A stretch of DNA of 17,486 nucleotides from Willaertia magna (lineage: Eukaryota > Heterolobosea > Eutetramitea > Acrasida > Naegleriidae): positions 1 through 17,486 of the forward strand of contig CADWAF010004181.1 of NCBI GenBank assembly GCA_902984215.1, written 5' to 3'. Shown here one piece after another: positions 16,201 through 17,486 of the stretch (positions within the stretch are counted from its first letter, which is position 1; each line of letters opens with the position of its first letter). Below the pieces are notes generated by a model. It made no database searches, was not told the DNA's origin, and was given only the letters and a program-made list of their open reading frames with translations. The position numbers and the translations under genes were made by a program.

Positions 16201-17486
16201 TCATGTGTATTCTTTGTGTTTTCAGGAGGTGAAGTATTCTTTTCTTCTAATATTGCTGGAGAACTCATAACGCTACTTGTATCAGAAATGGTATCTTCAT
16301 CATCGTGGAATTTTTCTTCATGCAACTTTTGTAATAGCTCATAAGTTGGAGGAACTACATAAGGAGCAGCATGAGAGATGTTCTTTGTGTAGAGTAGGTC
16401 GTCTCTTCTGTACAGGAAAGCTCTTATTATACCTTGAAGTAATACCAATCTGGATTTTAAATTGATTAAATTTTCTTTAAAGTTCTTTTTGTTTAATCTT
16501 CCTCTAATTAAAGCTTGTATGGTGATAATTCTTTCTTTACTAAGTGTAAATTGTTTCTTTACTGGTGTTGTCCTGCAAGCTGCTTGGAGATATGTTACAC
16601 TTTCTTTGTTCTTATTTAAATGTTTTCTTGTTAAACTGCCCTTAATATAACTTTCTAAAAGTGTACAATTATTTAAGTCATTCTCAATGGCATTGATTTG
16701 TAAATAATTTTTGATAATTGCAATCAAAATATTGTGACGAATTAATTCAATATTCAATTCTCTTCTCTTAATTTCTGTTCTACTGAGTGATTCAAAGTCA
16801 ATAATCTTATTTAAATCTCCACAAATTTCCTTTGATATTAGGTAACCTCTTATTATGGATTGTAAAACAATAATTCTATTTATGGAAGAATAAAGAATAT
16901 CTTTTTCTTGTTTTCCTCTCTCAATAGCTTGTAATTTAATACTTGATGCAGATAATTTTCTCATGTATTCTGTTGATAAATATTTTCTACAAATGCTTTG
17001 TAAATAAGAGCATTGAACCAATTGTGATCTAACTGATTTTCTTTCCAATAATCCTCTAATCTTACTTTCCATAATTATAGTTTGTAAACGTTGTGATCCC
17101 ATTTTACTTCTTTCCAATTTAGATCTTATAGCGCTTTGAATACTAGTAATTGCTTTACAAACCAAAACATAATTAGTTCTTTTCTCATTGCCTCTAATAA
17201 TACTTTGAAGAGTAATTACTCTGGTTGATTGTTCATTGAATAATTTAGAAGTAAGGAATCTTTTAATAAGACTTTGTAAATCCAAAATTCTTTCTTTTTG
17301 TACTTTTACTTCTTTTATAGTTAACATCTTTTTGATCAGTGATTCCAAATGTAAGATATTAGAAAGCTCTTTTCTTTTAATTTCTAATTCTTTCTTTCTT
17401 CTTATTTGACATTGAGTTGTAATTAAATTAGAAATATCATTGCTCTTCATTCTTCGCATTAATATACCTCTTGTAAATGCAGCAAT
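13215..17486 (-). CDS. RhoGEF with IQ repeats, LRRs and DH-PH, partial (N-terminus off the right edge)
   Basis: The frame is open from the window edge to TAA at 13217-13215: 1,423 residues. The Met at 17459 is internal; nine more codons upstream (IAAFTRGIL) continue an IQ unit. Numbering from that Met, residues 1-360 carry about 15 IQ-like units, which should bind calmodulin-like light chains. Residues 505-655 hold seven LRRs of the LxxLxLxxNxLxxLP type. Residues 660-985 are an acidic Ser/Thr/Pro-rich linker. About 990-1205 is the DH domain, with EILESERKYVKYL (first conserved region) and MQSFLVMPVQRTPRYRLLL (the catalytic helix). About 1213-1330 is the PH domain, closing with the expected Trp helix (SDWVLDIEKAL). 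A basic Ser-rich tail follows. DH-PH proteins exchange GDP for GTP on Rho-family GTPases at membranes, so this protein probably links calcium/calmodulin and LRR-bound partners to actin control. All key DH positions I can recognise are intact. Confidence 0.95.
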   Translation of the reverse strand: MAAFTRGILMRRMKSNDISNLITTQCQIRRKKELEIKRKELSNILHLESLIKKMLTIKEVKVQKERILDLQSLIKRFLTSKLFNEQSTRVITLQSIIRGNEKRTNYVLVCKAITSIQSAIRSKLERSKMGSQRLQTIIMESKIRGLLERKSVRSQLVQCSYLQSICRKYLSTEYMRKLSASSIKLQAIERGKQEKDILYSSINRIIVLQSIIRGYLISKEICGDLNKIIDFESLSRTEIKRRELNIELIRHNILIAIIKNYLQINAIENDLNNCTLLESYIKGSLTRKHLNKNKESVTYLQAACRTTPVKKQFTLSKERIITIQALIRGRLNKKNFKENLINLKSRLVLLQGIIRAFLYRRDDLLYTKNISHAAPYVVPPTYELLQKLHEEKFHDDEDTISDTSSVMSSPAILEEKNTSPPENTKNTHEIGKQMQEAFSTVSTKLASNSTSTSEIVTPPKAKPKQHVVTSSNPVLYSPKDTKIHKRETSHPSSSRQKSKRSVVHNAIEECKHNKSEVLDLSGLNLDTLPYATMDCSHVKVLKLNNNNLTTLPSWFYDTFKNVTDLDLSGNQFIELPDEISTLPLKNLDISKNKFEYLPKGVAETSTLQNLNASNNVLLHLPSVSHLTNLEQMDISNNCLMTLPEDLKKIKNLKKFSFEGNQFLQSEISKIAEISCAISGEKNKANFIKKFREQSGGTLGYSETASNPSDQLLTPNRFDDHEMTEATEMYDSDDFEEDLYTMTEDTLDSFTPRFSNTSYDAAKTPTTPLTARTDKTEDDDQEEEQVTPMDISAISMDTVTPQKPIPISPNIEDALTPGSLDNSPQNEENHTGLSDSSEGSESLEPNHEVEDIKKYQPPIPIPLIQLTDLEKMSPPLSTEDSPVTKSPLPPTSNEGNSTPISPSTEEMKQKQLESLSHFGKLSKESRERRFSQYITSEQPLFPSKEKVKKQRPKSMASRKGRAGSDSTKLSTPSTPNSSSPKEKSAEENKEKEMKMVKERVNVLMEILESERKYVKYLDTLWELFYEPIVNGRYNPGYEVSKKKTDSTQNEERLVPKNVAKTFFPGDLLTIRTFNKNFLSRLEERFAIYKDNLFGMYEMRIGDLFIKTAPFLKIYITYLSSYENCMTKIREYRKENKDFDRWVDKRKMHPKSTGLEMQSFLVMPVQRTPRYRLLLENLLKHTPQQHADYDTLLQAIEKISECAADQNMKIKETNNRIKVYQLSKIMKLNDLVQPHRRLIREGEIIFAETPKLIYRAYLFNDLFLFREKRRQKLKVKKRIKAYSLLNAYISGGGQGRITICLYHPDKQKMIEKEIIFPDQKSKSDWVLDIEKALEEVREKKEFIFKGDKAFLSTRSRSSRLLRSFITPKRGSISPSGSSSTRSLTSTGSSISLISTDTTTSTNTSTLTEDKSEKRKSFLGKLFHKK
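17231..17486 (-). repeat. Segment shared with the giant IQ gene (copy 2, cut by the edge)
   Basis: It matches 4088-4343 at about 92% nucleotide identity with no gaps. It encodes the first 85 visible residues of the RhoGEF, up to SKLFNEQ. After that point the two proteins continue with only ordinary IQ-level similarity. The match reaches the last base of the window, so it probably continues outside. Confidence 0.88.

Noticed and set aside
17457..17459. The Met at 17459 as start of the RhoGEF
   Set aside because: The frame stays open for nine more codons to the window edge. Those codons (IAAFTRGIL) match the giant protein's interior, so this Met is internal.
1..17486. A ciliate-type code with TAA/TAG as Gln
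   Set aside because: All visible genes end at TAA right after a natural family C-terminus, and TAA/TAG do not occur in the long frames.

Overview
This looks like nuclear DNA of an A+T-rich unicellular eukaryote. I see long, mostly intronless genes, one 45-nt GTAAGT...TTTTAG intron, and standard stop codons (TAA ends every gene whose end is visible). There is also a RhoGEF with LRR and IQ motifs, a type of signalling protein that is abundant in amoeboid protists. A heterolobosean amoeba such as Naegleria is my best guess. It is an inference from style and gene content, not from a sequence match.

Layout: (1) 1-7073, minus strand: a giant open frame of more than 2,357 codons with no stop, running off the left edge. 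It encodes an N-terminal membrane anchor, an acidic Asn-rich linker and then about 85 IQ-like repeats. (2) 7074-7848: a divergent intergenic region with an island of about 95% A+T and a probable 5' leader carrying two tiny uORFs. (3) 7849-9144, plus: a two-exon pepsin-like aspartic protease whose first catalytic triad reads Asp-Ser-Asp. (4) 9145-9756: non-coding, with a cluster of short perfect palindromes. (5) 9757-10215, plus: an uncertain small, highly charged ORF. (6) 10216-10704: non-coding. (7) 10705-13182, plus: a secreted or surface protein with LamG-like and EGF-like domains and a hydrophobic C-terminus. (8) 13215-17486, minus: the C-terminal 1,423 residues of an IQ-LRR-DH-PH RhoGEF, running off the right edge and ending only 32 bp from gene 7.

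The most striking content is the pair of minus-strand IQ proteins. Part of the giant array (4088-4343) is about 92% identical in nucleotides to the extreme right edge (17231-17486), inside the RhoGEF's IQ region. The two genes therefore share a recent duplication or gene conversion, and may be tandem members of one family: membrane anchor, IQ array, LRR, DH-PH. The left gene lacks its C-terminus in this window and the right gene lacks its N-terminus, so this family model is testable from flanking sequence. The giant array also carries higher-order repeats of 255, 234 and 441 codons, which suggests growth by unequal exchange. The protease and the LamG/EGF protein are secretory-pathway products with no visible functional link to the IQ genes.
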